50,810 bases of DNA from JBFXAN01 sp050184225 (GTDB lineage: Bacteria > Chloroflexota > Dehalococcoidia > CAUJGQ01). The stretch is taken from positions 1-50,810 of the forward strand of contig JBFXAN010000030.1 in the NCBI GenBank assembly GCA_050184225.1, given 5' to 3'. Numbering within the stretch: position 1 is the first letter of the stretch; each line of letters opens with the position of its first letter. This document shows, one piece after another, positions 8,570-17,781 of this stretch. The notes under the pieces were generated by a model that did no database searches, had not been told where the DNA came from, and saw only the letters and a program-made list of their open reading frames with translations. A program made the position numbers and the translations under genes.

Positions 8570-10861
8570 ATGGCATGGCATGCCGTCGAGCTCGGAACGT
8601 CCGCTGCGACCGGCTTTGCCGGTCGCCTCTTCAACGACCTTGGCATGCCCGTGACTCGACTTGCCGGACCGAGTGGTCCTCGCGATCCGGATTCACGGGT
8701 GGCCGACTTTCTTCACACCGGCAAGCGCATTCGTCCTCTCGTGCGGGAGGCACTCGCCGCGGACCTCACCGGCGCCGACATCGTTATCACGGACAGCTGG
8801 GTCCTCGATGAACTCCGCCTGACGGTCGGTGAACTGCATCAGCTCGCACCGCGGGCAGTGGTCGCGGTCGCCGATCTGCCGGAATTGCCCGATGCGGTGC
8901 GAAGCGACGCGGCGCTCAACGCGGTGCTCGAGGCTCAGTCCGGTCTCCTGCTGCTCCGCACGGCTGAGGATGGCACGCCGCTCGTGCATCGTTCCCTCGC
9001 CCTGGTATACGCTGCCGGACTGCTCCTCACCACGGCAGCGATGTCGGCCTGGATCGCGTCTCGTCGCGACGCCCAGGGGCAGTGCGTGGTGGCACGCGCG
9101 ATCGACGCTGCCCTCCTCCTCGTGGAGGGGGTGTGGGTGGCCTATCCCCACCTCGGTGTCAGCCCGTCGGGCCGGTGGACGCGCACCTCGCAGCTACGAG
9201 TACTTCCCTGTGCAGACGGCTACATCGCGCCGATCTTTCGCGGGCAGGATGGCTGGGAACGGCTGTGCCTCGGCCTGCTGGACCGCCCCGATCTCGTCGA
9301 CGACCCGCGGTTTGTCACCCTCGATGCACGCGCCAACAATATGCCGGCGCTGCGGGCGGAGCTGGCACCGTGGTTCGCGATCCGAACCCGTGATCAGATC
9401 TTCTCCACCGCGCTGGAGCTGCAGCTCCCGTTCGGAAAGTTTATGCGACTGGAGGAGCAGGTTCGGGATCCGCAAAATCATCACCGCCAATTCTTCGTTG
9501 ACGGCGACCCGCCCGGTCGCCGCGCGCTTCGCTTGCCGTTCACCTGGCAGCAGGGCCAGCGGGCAGCGCCAGCAATGGCGACCGGTCGTGCAGGCGATCC
9601 ACCGCTACGCGGAATGCGGGTAGTGGAAATGGGGATGTACTGGGCGGGGCCGCTCGCCGCCAGAATCCTCGCGGAGCTGGGTGCCGATGTCATTAAGCTG
9701 GAGTCTCCCCGGAACTTCGACCCGAGCCGGTATTCCAACATCGCCGACTCCATCGCCGGTCCCGACCCGTGGGAACGTGGATGGACAACGATGACCGCTG
9801 CGGGCAAGCGGAGCGTCGTTCTCGACCTCAATGCGCCAGATGGGCGGACGGCCTTCCGAAAGGTTCTCGCCCGGTGTGACCTACTCATCGCCAACACCAG
9901 CACGCGCGTCTTGCCCAACCTCGGCCTCGACCCACGCCTTCTCTGTGAGGATTTTCCTCGGTTGTCCGTGATTCAAATGAGCGGCTATGGCGCGGATGGG
10001 CCGTACGCGAACTTCCCCGCCTTCGGCGTCGCGCTCGAGGCGATCTCCGGCCTCGCCTTCCTCACGGACAACCCGTCCGGCGAACCGATCACCGTCGCCA
10101 GCACCCTCAGCGACCCCATCGCCGGTCTCTTCGCGGCGCTCGCTGCCATTGCCCGCTACGCCGGGCTGGGGAGAGCGAAGAACGGATTCATCGATCTCTC
10201 GGAGCGTGAGTCCGCCCTGTGGATGGCTGGGGACCTGCTCGTTTCCGACAACCACGCTCCGGCACGGGGTAAGGTCATCGCGCAGCCGGTCGCCGGGCGC
10301 GATGGCTGGCTGCTCGCGCTCACCGACGCGCATCAGCGGCGTCGTGACGGCGCAACGCGACCGATCCCGCCTCAGTCGGACACGGAGATCGCGGCGTCGG
10401 TATCGGCGTCGGGTGGCGTTGCCGTTGCAGTGCGCACGGCCGAAGCGGTCGCCCACGCACCAGACCTCCTTGGGCGGAGTTTGATACCGGTGAAGCAACC
10501 GGTGATTGGTTGGCGCCTTGTACCGAGCACCGGTATCCAGTTCGAGCGTGCGCGCACGGTGACCGGACGGCCGTCGCACCGGTTCGGCGCTGATACGCGG
10601 GATGTATTGGACGAGGCCGGCCTCTCAGCCACGGAGATCGACCGGTTCTTTGCCGACGGTGTGGCCTCGGTCCGGCCCAATCCGGCGCCAGCCGTACAGA
10701 TGATCGACGTTGCGAGTCTGGAACGGACGGGTGCGGTTACCCGTCGGGACCCCAATTACCGCCGCTACCTTGAAGCGCTCGGGGGTGGAGCGGAACCATA
10801 CGGGCCGGAACAGCCGGCTGAACCGCACCGCGGCCCGCCGGCGTCCGACCCACCACGGTGA
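8570..10861 (+). CDS. Tandem-domain class III (CaiB/BaiF) CoA-transferase with degenerate N-half
   Basis: The 763-residue protein carries two CaiB/BaiF units. The C-terminal unit (from LRGMRVVEMGMYWAGPLAAR, about residue 344) keeps the family signature ELGADVIKLESP and the nucleophilic Asp of formyl-CoA transferase (Asp169 there), here Asp515 in STLSDPIAGLF. The N-terminal unit (1-330) is strongly diverged; the aligned position in ALVYAAGLL is Val, so it should not form the aspartyl-CoA anhydride. The C-terminal 130 residues after the catalytic unit are atypical. Class III enzymes move CoA between carboxylic acids, usually as interlocked dimers, so the N-half may play a structural or substrate-binding part. 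It is transcribed divergently from the GctAB-like gene from an operator-containing region. Confidence 0.85.
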   Translation: MAWHAVELGTSAATGFAGRLFNDLGMPVTRLAGPSGPRDPDSRVADFLHTGKRIRPLVREALAADLTGADIVITDSWVLDELRLTVGELHQLAPRAVVAVADLPELPDAVRSDAALNAVLEAQSGLLLLRTAEDGTPLVHRSLALVYAAGLLLTTAAMSAWIASRRDAQGQCVVARAIDAALLLVEGVWVAYPHLGVSPSGRWTRTSQLRVLPCADGYIAPIFRGQDGWERLCLGLLDRPDLVDDPRFVTLDARANNMPALRAELAPWFAIRTRDQIFSTALELQLPFGKFMRLEEQVRDPQNHHRQFFVDGDPPGRRALRLPFTWQQGQRAAPAMATGRAGDPPLRGMRVVEMGMYWAGPLAARILAELGADVIKLESPRNFDPSRYSNIADSIAGPDPWERGWTTMTAAGKRSVVLDLNAPDGRTAFRKVLARCDLLIANTSTRVLPNLGLDPRLLCEDFPRLSVIQMSGYGADGPYANFPAFGVALEAISGLAFLTDNPSGEPITVASTLSDPIAGLFAALAAIARYAGLGRAKNGFIDLSERESALWMAGDLLVSDNHAPARGKVIAQPVAGRDGWLLALTDAHQRRRDGATRPIPPQSDTEIAASVSASGGVAVAVRTAEAVAHAPDLLGRSLIPVKQPVIGWRLVPSTGIQFERARTVTGRPSHRFGADTRDVLDEAGLSATEIDRFFADGVASVRPNPAPAVQMIDVASLERTGAVTRRDPNYRRYLEALGGGAEPYGPEQPAEPHRGPPASDPPR

Positions 10862-10902
10862 GACAGGCGACGAGCGCATTCGTTGGAGATTGCACGACGA
10901 CT

Positions 10903-12042
10903 ATGACCGAGACAGCTCATCTTCAAATCACCGATGCGATGGTCGCCGCGCTTCGGGCGCAGATCGGCGTGGAGTCATCGCCGCACAATCCCTGGCATGA
11001 AGCGGCCACGTTTGACGCGATCCGGCACTATGCGTGGGGAATCGGCGACGATAACCCGCTGTGGACGGACCCTGCGTACGCGGCCGGCTCACCGTGGGGA
11101 GGGGTGATCGCGCCTCCCACCTTCCTCTCCACAACCAATCACGGCCCGCGCGGCCCTGGTGTACCCCCGAAGCCAGCGCCGGGGTTGGCGGGGATCCACG
11201 GCTTCCGCGTCTCCGACACCTGGGAGTTCCTCACGCCGACGCGGGAGGGTGACCGGATCGCCGTCTCAGAGTACCTGGCTGGCGTTGAGGACCGATTCAG
11301 TCGCAGCCGGGGCCGCATGGTGTACCAACAACGCGAGGCACGGTATGTCAACCAGGTTGGAACAGTCCTAGCGCGGCACAACCGTCTGACCGTATCCCAC
11401 GAGCGGGGCGTTGCGCGGGCCGACGAGCGGTACGCAGACATCAATCGGTGGGTTTACTCAGACGATGAACTCGCGATGATCGATTGGGATTACGAGGGCG
11501 AAATCCGCCGGGGGGCAGAACCCCGCTACTGGGAGGATGTGGAGGTCGGTGAGGAGATCGGTCACGTCGTGAAGGGGCCGCTCACGGTTCTCGCTCTCCT
11601 GACGTACTTCATGGGTTGGGGCATGGCGTACGGCATGACCGACAAGATCGCACGCGACTACCGACGGCTCCATCCACACGATGTCTTTCCGCATCCTGAT
11701 ACGAACGTCCCCGACTTCCAGGACCGTGCCCACTGGGGCGACCCGCTGGTGCACGAGCTTGGCTTTCCGCTCGGCTACGATATTGGCGCCCAGCGGATCG
11801 CCTGGTTCGCGCACGCGCTCACGAACTGGCACGGCGACCACGGCTTCCTGCGTTCGCTGAGGGTATCGTTGCTCAGCCCGAACTGGCTTGGTGACACAAC
11901 TTGGATTCGAGGGCGGGTCACCGACAAGCACATGCAAGGAAGAGAGCCGCTCGTCTCGATCGACCTCTGGGGCGAGAACCAGCGCCGCGACCGCCACTCC
12001 CAGGCATCGGCGACGGTGCGGCTGCCGAGCCGGGACAAATAA
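10903..12042 (+). CDS. MaoC/FAS1-like acyl-CoA dehydratase (double hot-dog)
   Basis: The 379-residue protein starts at ATG 10903, 41 bases after the CoA-transferase stop; a GTG at 10858 overlapping that stop is less likely. The N-terminal half shows IRHYAWGIGDDNPLW and GGVIAPPTFL, typical of the FAS1-like dehydratase domain. The C-terminal half contains PLVHELGFPLGYDIG and HALTNWHGDHGFLRSLRV, in which the His-rich stretch corresponds to a hot-dog substrate pocket. Such proteins hydrate or dehydrate acyl-CoAs (MaoC-like; the mesaconyl-C4-CoA hydratase group is one example). It has a close paralogue at 20420-21562, with nearly the same motifs throughout. The natural substrate is unknown. Confidence 0.75.
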   Translation: MTETAHLQITDAMVAALRAQIGVESSPHNPWHEAATFDAIRHYAWGIGDDNPLWTDPAYAAGSPWGGVIAPPTFLSTTNHGPRGPGVPPKPAPGLAGIHGFRVSDTWEFLTPTREGDRIAVSEYLAGVEDRFSRSRGRMVYQQREARYVNQVGTVLARHNRLTVSHERGVARADERYADINRWVYSDDELAMIDWDYEGEIRRGAEPRYWEDVEVGEEIGHVVKGPLTVLALLTYFMGWGMAYGMTDKIARDYRRLHPHDVFPHPDTNVPDFQDRAHWGDPLVHELGFPLGYDIGAQRIAWFAHALTNWHGDHGFLRSLRVSLLSPNWLGDTTWIRGRVTDKHMQGREPLVSIDLWGENQRRDRHSQASATVRLPSRDK

Positions 12043-12128
12043 CAGGCCAAGAAGTGAGCGGCCTGCGCGGACCAGTTCCAGTATCTCTCGCACCGGAGCT
12101 GAAACGGTTGCCGATAGGCCCTGCCGAT

Positions 12129-12140
12129 GGTAGCGTTATC
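12129..12140. promoter_or_regulatory. Predicted LacI-family operator 2
   Basis: GGTAGCGTTATC lies 43 bases before the start of the cupin gene. It matches the perfect palindrome at 8502 at 10 of 12 positions; both mismatches are transitions. Its position in the 141-base gap after the dehydratase gene suggests an internal promoter of the cluster. Confidence 0.6.
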
Positions 12141-12183
12141 AAGGTCGTGGACAAGGCCGGAGCGTAGAGGAGGAAGAAAGGTC

Positions 12184-12885
12184 ATGGCAGTTGCGGTGTC
12201 CAGCAGCGACGTTGAGCGCAAGCCTCGAATCGGCGGAAGCGGGAACAACTACATCCGCTCACAGTACTTCGCGGATGGTCCACAGGCCTTCCGGATCGAG
12301 TTCCCTGAGCCGCGCGGCGTGATCAAGCCCCACTTTCACCGCGTGAATCAGTTTCAGGTGATCGTGAACGGCAGTGGTCACCTTGGCAAGACTCCCGTCA
12401 CACCGATCGCATTCCACTATGCCGATGCGTTCACGCCCTACGGACCAATCGTCGCCGATGACGATGGCATCTCATTCTTCACGATCCGGGCAATCCCGGA
12501 TCACTCCGGTGCTCACTATATGCCCGAATCGCGCGGAGAGATGGAACGGAAGGCGGGACGGAACATCGCCCGCCACATGACCACCGGGGTTCCACTCACA
12601 GGCGATGATCCCGCGGCTGTCGAGATCCTGATCGAGTCGCATTCGGACCAGTTGGCGGCATTCGCGCTGCGAGCACGGCCAGGGATGGCCTTCGATGGGC
12701 TGCCCACCGACCGCGGCGGCGGGCAGTACTGCATGGTCGCCCACGGTCTGGCCCGATATGAGGGCAAGGAACTGCCACCCTTATCCTGCATCTGGGTTGC
12801 ACGCGGCAGTATCGCACCCCGCTTCGTCGCTGGTGACGAAGGAGTGGAGCTTCTTGTGCTACAGTTTCCTGAAGAAGCCGGATGA
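12184..12885 (+). CDS. Cupin-fold protein of unknown function
   Basis: A strong GAGGAGGAAGAAAGG ribosome site precedes ATG 12184. The 233-residue product has a cupin-like metal-site segment, IKPHFHRVNQFQVIVNGSG, in which His-X-His followed by Gln and a Gly-rich turn resembles cupin motif 1. The later LSCIWVARGSIAPRF region could supply a second beta-barrel repeat. No signal peptide is seen. Small cupins in catabolic clusters are often dioxygenases, isomerases or sensors, but no specific function can be assigned. It is preceded by an operator-like palindrome and followed 85 bases later by the LacI gene. Confidence 0.65.
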   Translation: MAVAVSSSDVERKPRIGGSGNNYIRSQYFADGPQAFRIEFPEPRGVIKPHFHRVNQFQVIVNGSGHLGKTPVTPIAFHYADAFTPYGPIVADDDGISFFTIRAIPDHSGAHYMPESRGEMERKAGRNIARHMTTGVPLTGDDPAAVEILIESHSDQLAAFALRARPGMAFDGLPTDRGGGQYCMVAHGLARYEGKELPPLSCIWVARGSIAPRFVAGDEGVELLVLQFPEEAG

Positions 12886-12970
12886 GCAGCGTGACATACC
12901 TTCGCCAGACACAGGTAACGCGCTTGAAGCCGCCGAGGTGACGGAGCGCGGTTCAGCAGATGGAAGGCGC

Positions 12971-14074
12971 GTGAGCTCCGAAATGGTTCATCCACAGAGC
13001 GAGCCACCACGTCGGCCAACCGCGAAGGCGCCGACGCTCCGTGAGGTTGCGCGCCGCGCATCGGTTTCGCCGATTACGGCGTCGCGCGTGCTGCACAACC
13101 ATCCGTCGGTCAGTCCAGGAATTCGCCGAGCGGTACTCGACGCGGTCGCCGAACTCGGGTACCGGCCGAACGCTGCCGCGCGGGAACTGCGCTCTCCCAG
13201 GAGTCGCAGCATCGGCGTGCTGATGCCGGACCTGGCCTACCACAGCTACTGGGACGGCATCCGCGCGATCGAGTCCCATGCCGAACTCTCAGGCTACTCG
13301 GTCTTTCTCGGCGACTCGGCGCGCGATTCGATGCGGGAGGCCGCCATTCTTGAGCGGTTCCTCAGCCGCCGCGTCGCAGGCATCGTGGCCAACCTGTTGG
13401 ACGAGCCACCCGCGATCTTCCAAACCATCCTCGATGAGGGGATTCCGATCGTGCTGGAGAGCGGCCAACCCGTTCTGCCTCATCCGAACCTGCTCTCGGT
13501 TCCGGTCAACAGCGCGCCGGCGATCCAATCGGCGTTGGCATTGTTGCGTGGGTACGGACACAGCGATGTGGCGCTCGTGACGACCGCCGGGTCGTTTGTC
13601 CAGCGCGATCGAGTGCAGATCGCGACTGAGTACGCGAGCGCGAGCGGGATGAGTCTGAGCGTCTACCACCTGGAACCACGCACAGCTGAGGCGTCGGACC
13701 TGTCGCCGGAACTCACCCGCCCCGATGCGCCGACCGCCGTGTTCGTGCTCAACTATGACCTCACAGCACTGACGCTCGCGGCAGTGGCGGACGCCGGCCT
13801 GCACCCTCCGGAGAGCATCAGTGTGATCGTCTCGGGTGATTCCTACTGGCTGAAGGCAGTTCGGCCGCCCCTGTCGGTGGTCCGCGGCGTCGGTCATGCC
13901 CGCGGCATCTTCGTGGCCCAGCAACTCCTCAACCTGATTGAGGGGCGGCCAACAGCGCCCGTCCCTACGTTTGACCGTGAGTTCGTCAACCGTGGCTCGG
14001 TCGGCCCGCGGCCGGACCGCACCATGCGGCGCGATGCGGCGCCACACATTTCCCCCATTCGCCGCCCCGCGTAA
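12971..14074 (+). CDS. LacI-family transcriptional regulator
   Basis: The product is about 367 residues. A helix-turn-helix near the N-terminus reads PTLREVARRASVSPITASRV and is followed by the LacI hinge pattern (LGYRPNAAARELRSPRSRSI). The periplasmic-binding-protein-like effector domain then follows (IGVLMPDLAYHSYW). GTG 12971 is chosen because GGAAGG precedes it; ATG 12983 is the alternative, and the frame stays open well upstream inside the cupin gene. It probably controls the surrounding cluster: three LacI-type palindromes lie upstream of the divergent CoA-transferases, the cupin and the ABC transporter. The effector is unknown; CoA-cluster LacI proteins usually sense the pathway substrate, but that is inference. 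Confidence 0.9.
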   Translation: MSSEMVHPQSEPPRRPTAKAPTLREVARRASVSPITASRVLHNHPSVSPGIRRAVLDAVAELGYRPNAAARELRSPRSRSIGVLMPDLAYHSYWDGIRAIESHAELSGYSVFLGDSARDSMREAAILERFLSRRVAGIVANLLDEPPAIFQTILDEGIPIVLESGQPVLPHPNLLSVPVNSAPAIQSALALLRGYGHSDVALVTTAGSFVQRDRVQIATEYASASGMSLSVYHLEPRTAEASDLSPELTRPDAPTAVFVLNYDLTALTLAAVADAGLHPPESISVIVSGDSYWLKAVRPPLSVVRGVGHARGIFVAQQLLNLIEGRPTAPVPTFDREFVNRGSVGPRPDRTMRRDAAPHISPIRRPA

Positions 14075-14148
14075 TATTCGTGCGTCCCACGTTCGGCAGC
14101 GTGATGTCGCGTGCCGTTCCGTCCCCTTGACGTCCCCCATGGTGCGAT

Positions 14149-14160
14149 GGTAGCGTTACC
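14149..14160. promoter_or_regulatory. Predicted LacI-family operator 3
   Basis: GGTAGCGTTACC lies 40 bases upstream of the binding-protein gene, downstream of the LacI gene. It differs from the perfect palindrome at 8502 at one position. The context matches repressor control of the transporter operon. Confidence 0.7.
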
Positions 14161-14199
14161 ACGACTTGGGAAGGCGCAAGATGCGGAGGGGGAATACTC

Positions 14200-15870
14200 A
14201 TGTCGAACGGCCGGTTCCCATCACGTTTGCTGAAGACATCGACGGGCAGGCGACGTCTCCTGCGCCGGGCTGCCGTCGGGGGCGGCGGTCTTGCGGGCGC
14301 GTTCTTGCTCGCTTGCAGCTCGAGCAATGAAGAGAGCAGTCCGAGTGGTGACGCTGCTGGAAGCACAGGGACGGGCACCGCTCCCGCCACGACGCAGCCG
14401 AAGCATGAGGGCACGCTCGTGGTGGCGCACTCGACCGAGGAGCCGCCCAACCTCGACGCGATCGAAGGGACCTCGACGACCTTTCACAACATCCTCGGAA
14501 TCTTCTACAACGGCCTGCTTCGCTACGACCCGTCCGTCCCGGACGCTTCGGCGATCCAGGGCGACCTCGCCCAATCGTTCGAAGTGATCAGCCCGACGGA
14601 GTTCAAGTTCACGCTTCACGACAACGCCTCCTGGCATGACGACCGCCCTGTGACGACGGAGGATGTGCTCTTCACGCTGGAAATGTACAAGAAGAGTTCG
14701 GGACACAAGGGCGAGGCGCTGGCCGGCGTGGACGCGATCACAGCCCCGGACGCCAGGACGGTGATGATCACGACGACGCGCCCGCGCGCGTCGCTGCTGA
14801 CCTGGCTCTCGATCAACAGCATGAACATCGCACCGTCACACCTGCTCAAGGAGAACGCGAAGGCGCTTGAGAAGCGGGTGATGGGCAGTGGCCCGTTCAA
14901 GTTCGAATCGTACGAGCCCGGCATCGCGATCAGCGGCACGCGCAACCCGCAGTACTTCAAGAAAGACGTCCCGTATCTCGACGGCATCGAGTATCTGTTC
15001 ATTCCAGATGAGAACGCCCGTCTGGGCGCACTCCGGACAGGGCAGATTCAGATGACCACTCGTCTCAAGCTCGCCCAGGCGAAGTCGGTTGAATCGAAGG
15101 ACATCGTCGTTCAAAGCGCGGCTGCGATGAGTAATGGCGTGATCGGCGGGCACGTGGACAAGCCGCCGTTCGTCGATCCGCGCGTGCGCCAAGCGATAAG
15201 TCTCGCCGTCGATCGGCAGGCTGCCCTGAAGGCGATCATTGACAACGACGGCACAGTCGGCAGTCCGATCTTTGCCCCGAAGCTGGCCCGCTCGCCTGAA
15301 GAGTTGCTCACGCTTCCCGGATACGACCCCGCGAAGAAGGCGGAGGACATCACGCGTGCCAAGCAACTGCTCGCGGCTGCCGGTCACCCGAACGGGTTTG
15401 AGACGGAAATCACCTCGCGCTCGGGCCACCCGCAGTACGAGGCGATCTCGGTCTTTGCGGTCGACCAGCTACGGCAGATCGGCATCACTGCCCGGATCAA
15501 GGCAGTGGAGAATGCGGTGTTGTCCCGGCTGCGGTCGGCGGGCGACTTCGACATGCTCGTTGCCGCGGGCACGTCGTATGTCGCCGACCCCAGCGGCACC
15601 ACCAACTACTGGGGGCCGGAGGCGCGTGACTTCCCCGTGCGGGACGCGAACATCGCCCGCTTGCTCGAGCAGGTAGAGGCGGAGTTCGACATCGCCAAGC
15701 GCACCCAGTTCGTGCGCGACCTTGAGTTGGCACTCATCGAGTGGGCGCCCTACGTACAGACATTCTGGACGAATGAACACGACGCCCTGGCCACAAAGGT
15801 CAAGGGATACACCAAGATGATCGGGCTCTTCGGCAACGCTCGGCACGAGGGTATCTGGCTCGATGGCTGA
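14200..15870 (+). CDS. ABC transporter substrate-binding lipoprotein (family 5)
   Basis: The 556-residue protein has a signal with twin arginines (TGRRRLLRRAAVGGGGLAG) leading to a lipobox ending LLACSSS, so it should be a Tat-exported lipoprotein. The body shows the family 5 (peptide/nickel-type) pattern: GTLVVAHSTEEPPNLD at the mature N-terminus and DVLFTLEMYKKSSG, then KPPFVDPRVRQAISLAVDRQ. It is clearly separate from the four mutually similar binding proteins later in the window. Two permease genes follow at short spacing, and an operator-like palindrome precedes it. Family 5 members bind peptides but also other organic compounds; the CoA-transferase neighbours suggest an organic acid. 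Confidence 0.88.
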   Translation: MSNGRFPSRLLKTSTGRRRLLRRAAVGGGGLAGAFLLACSSSNEESSPSGDAAGSTGTGTAPATTQPKHEGTLVVAHSTEEPPNLDAIEGTSTTFHNILGIFYNGLLRYDPSVPDASAIQGDLAQSFEVISPTEFKFTLHDNASWHDDRPVTTEDVLFTLEMYKKSSGHKGEALAGVDAITAPDARTVMITTTRPRASLLTWLSINSMNIAPSHLLKENAKALEKRVMGSGPFKFESYEPGIAISGTRNPQYFKKDVPYLDGIEYLFIPDENARLGALRTGQIQMTTRLKLAQAKSVESKDIVVQSAAAMSNGVIGGHVDKPPFVDPRVRQAISLAVDRQAALKAIIDNDGTVGSPIFAPKLARSPEELLTLPGYDPAKKAEDITRAKQLLAAAGHPNGFETEITSRSGHPQYEAISVFAVDQLRQIGITARIKAVENAVLSRLRSAGDFDMLVAAGTSYVADPSGTTNYWGPEARDFPVRDANIARLLEQVEAEFDIAKRTQFVRDLELALIEWAPYVQTFWTNEHDALATKVKGYTKMIGLFGNARHEGIWLDG

Positions 15871-15899
15871 TAGCTTCTAGCTTCGGGGGACGCGCTCGC

Positions 15900-16856
15900 A
15901 TGTGGCCATATATCACTCGGCGGCTGATCGCCTTCGTGCCCACACTCGTTCTCACCTCGCTGCTGGTCTTCACCTTGATCCGCGTGGTCCCCGGCGATGT
16001 CGCTGAGGCGAGGTTGAGTGGCGGTGGTGAACTACCGGTCGACCCTGGCGAGGTCGCCCGACTGCGAAGCGAGCTCGGGTTGGACCGTCCGGTCTACAAC
16101 CAGTACCTGGACTGGTTACGCGACCTGGCTCAACTCGACTTCGGCACGTCGCTCTGGACCGGTCGGCCCGTGGCGGAGCACCTGCAGCAGTGGTTTCCGG
16201 TCACGCTCGAGTTGGCGGTGTTTGCGCTGATCATCGCCGCCATCGGCGGCATTGGGCTGGGGGTGCTGAGCGGGATCACGCGTGGGTCGGTGGTCGATTA
16301 TCTCGCGCGCTTCGTCAGCGTCATCGGCGTTGCCGCCCCCACATTCTGGGTGGGCACGCTCGTCCTTCTGGCACTGCTCCGCCTCACGGACTGGGCGCCG
16401 CCTGTGAGGTACACCGGTCCCAGACAGGATCTCGTCACCAACCTCACGATCATGTTCTGGCCGGCGGTCGTCTCCGGGTTCGCATCCATGGCCTACGTCA
16501 GCCGTCTCAGCCGCTCCGCTTTCTTGGAGTTGAGCCGGCAGGACTTCTCACGTACGGCTCGAGCGAAGGGGGCGTCGGAACGGATCGTCAATTTGCGCCA
16601 CATCCTTCCCAATATGCTGCCCGCCGTGATCACGATGCTCGGCGTCGAGTTCGCTCACCTGATTACCGGAGTCGCGATCGTCGAGATCATCTTCTCCGTT
16701 CCCGGATTGGGGCGGGGGCTGCTGCGCGGTATCGCGAATCGCGACTACGTGCTGGTGCAAAGCATCATCATGCTTATCGCCTTCATGGTGCTGGTGATCA
16801 ACCTGATGGTGGACGTTGTTGCGGCGCGGCTGGATCCGCGCGTGAGGTTGTCCTGA
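15900..16856 (+). CDS. ABC transporter permease, DppB type
   Basis: The 318-residue product begins MWPYITRRLIAFVPTLVLTS, the typical start of DppB/OppB subunits. It carries LIRVVPGDVAEARLSGG, RSELGLDRPVYNQYLDWL and the inner-membrane-loop motif FSRTARAKGASERIVNLRHI (EAA-like loop that contacts the ATPase). Six membrane segments are expected. It lies 29 bases after the binding-protein gene and is directly joined to the DppC-type gene. No ATP-binding subunit follows in the operon. Confidence 0.9.
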   Translation: MWPYITRRLIAFVPTLVLTSLLVFTLIRVVPGDVAEARLSGGGELPVDPGEVARLRSELGLDRPVYNQYLDWLRDLAQLDFGTSLWTGRPVAEHLQQWFPVTLELAVFALIIAAIGGIGLGVLSGITRGSVVDYLARFVSVIGVAAPTFWVGTLVLLALLRLTDWAPPVRYTGPRQDLVTNLTIMFWPAVVSGFASMAYVSRLSRSAFLELSRQDFSRTARAKGASERIVNLRHILPNMLPAVITMLGVEFAHLITGVAIVEIIFSVPGLGRGLLRGIANRDYVLVQSIIMLIAFMVLVINLMVDVVAARLDPRVRLS

Positions 16857-17771
16857 ATGAGCACCGAATCCCGTGCCCTTGCAGTGACCGCGCCGGGCGA
16901 GACGTCCTATCGCACACACCAGGGCAGACTCGCGTATGTGTTGCTCAAGTTCGCTCGCCGCCAGCCGGTGGGCACGCTCTGTTTCTTCGTGGTCCTGTTC
17001 ACTGCCCTGGTTGCGGTCGCCGCGCCGTTGATCGTGTCCGATCCCTACGCGATCGACCCTGACGCACGCTTGCAAGCGCCATCCCGCGCCCATCCCTTTG
17101 GCACCGATGAACTTGGTCGGGACCTCCTGGCGCGGGTCGTTTATGGCGCCCGCACGTCCATGTATGTCGGTCTGGGCGCGGTGTTGCTCGGAATCGTCGC
17201 GGGCGCGGTTCTGGGCATCACAAGCGGGTATGTTGGTGGGCTCTACGACCTGTCACTGCAGCGACTGATTGACGCTGCGATGGCCCTCCCGACGCTGCTG
17301 CTCGCGCTCGTGCTGGTCGCCACGATCGGCAACAATTCGGTGCTCGTTGTCGTCGCAATCGGGCTGGCGTTTGCACCGACCATCGCTCGCGTCGTCCGGT
17401 CGTCGGCGATCTCGGTGCGGGCATCGCCGATGATCGAGGCGGCGCAGGCGGTCGGTTCTTCCGACCTACGGATCATGATCCGCTACGTCGGTGCCAACAC
17501 CGTGCCAGTTCTGATCGTGCTGGCAAGTGCGTTCTTCTCGCGCGCGATCATCGTCGAGGCATCGCTCAGCTTTCTCGGACTGGGCATCCCGCCTCCGGAA
17601 CCGTCATGGGGGCGGATGTTGTCCGGCGCCGCCCGCCAGCACCTCGAACAGGCGCCGTGGATCGCGATCTTCCCGGGCGCGGCGCTGACAACGCTTGCAC
17701 TGTCGTTGAACTTCCTGGGCGACGCGGTGCGCGACACCATTGACCCCCGACTGCGGTCGGCGGGCGACTAG
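16857..17771 (+). CDS. ABC transporter permease, DppC type
   Basis: The 304-residue protein starts at the ATG immediately after the stop of the DppB-type gene (TGAATG). It shows AHPFGTDELGRDLLARVVYG, the hallmark DppC/OppC loop, and the EAA-like loop IEAAQAVGSSDLRIMIRYV. Its end contains FLGDAVRDTIDPRLRSAG, as in OppC. An approximately 45-residue N-terminal cytoplasmic stretch precedes the first helix. The next gene, a CoA-transferase, starts ten bases later, so transporter and enzyme are probably co-transcribed. The usual DppD/DppF ATPases are missing from the window. Confidence 0.9.
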   Translation: MSTESRALAVTAPGETSYRTHQGRLAYVLLKFARRQPVGTLCFFVVLFTALVAVAAPLIVSDPYAIDPDARLQAPSRAHPFGTDELGRDLLARVVYGARTSMYVGLGAVLLGIVAGAVLGITSGYVGGLYDLSLQRLIDAAMALPTLLLALVLVATIGNNSVLVVVAIGLAFAPTIARVVRSSAISVRASPMIEAAQAVGSSDLRIMIRYVGANTVPVLIVLASAFFSRAIIVEASLSFLGLGIPPPEPSWGRMLSGAARQHLEQAPWIAIFPGAALTTLALSLNFLGDAVRDTIDPRLRSAGD

Positions 17772-17781
17772 GGAGCGAGCA

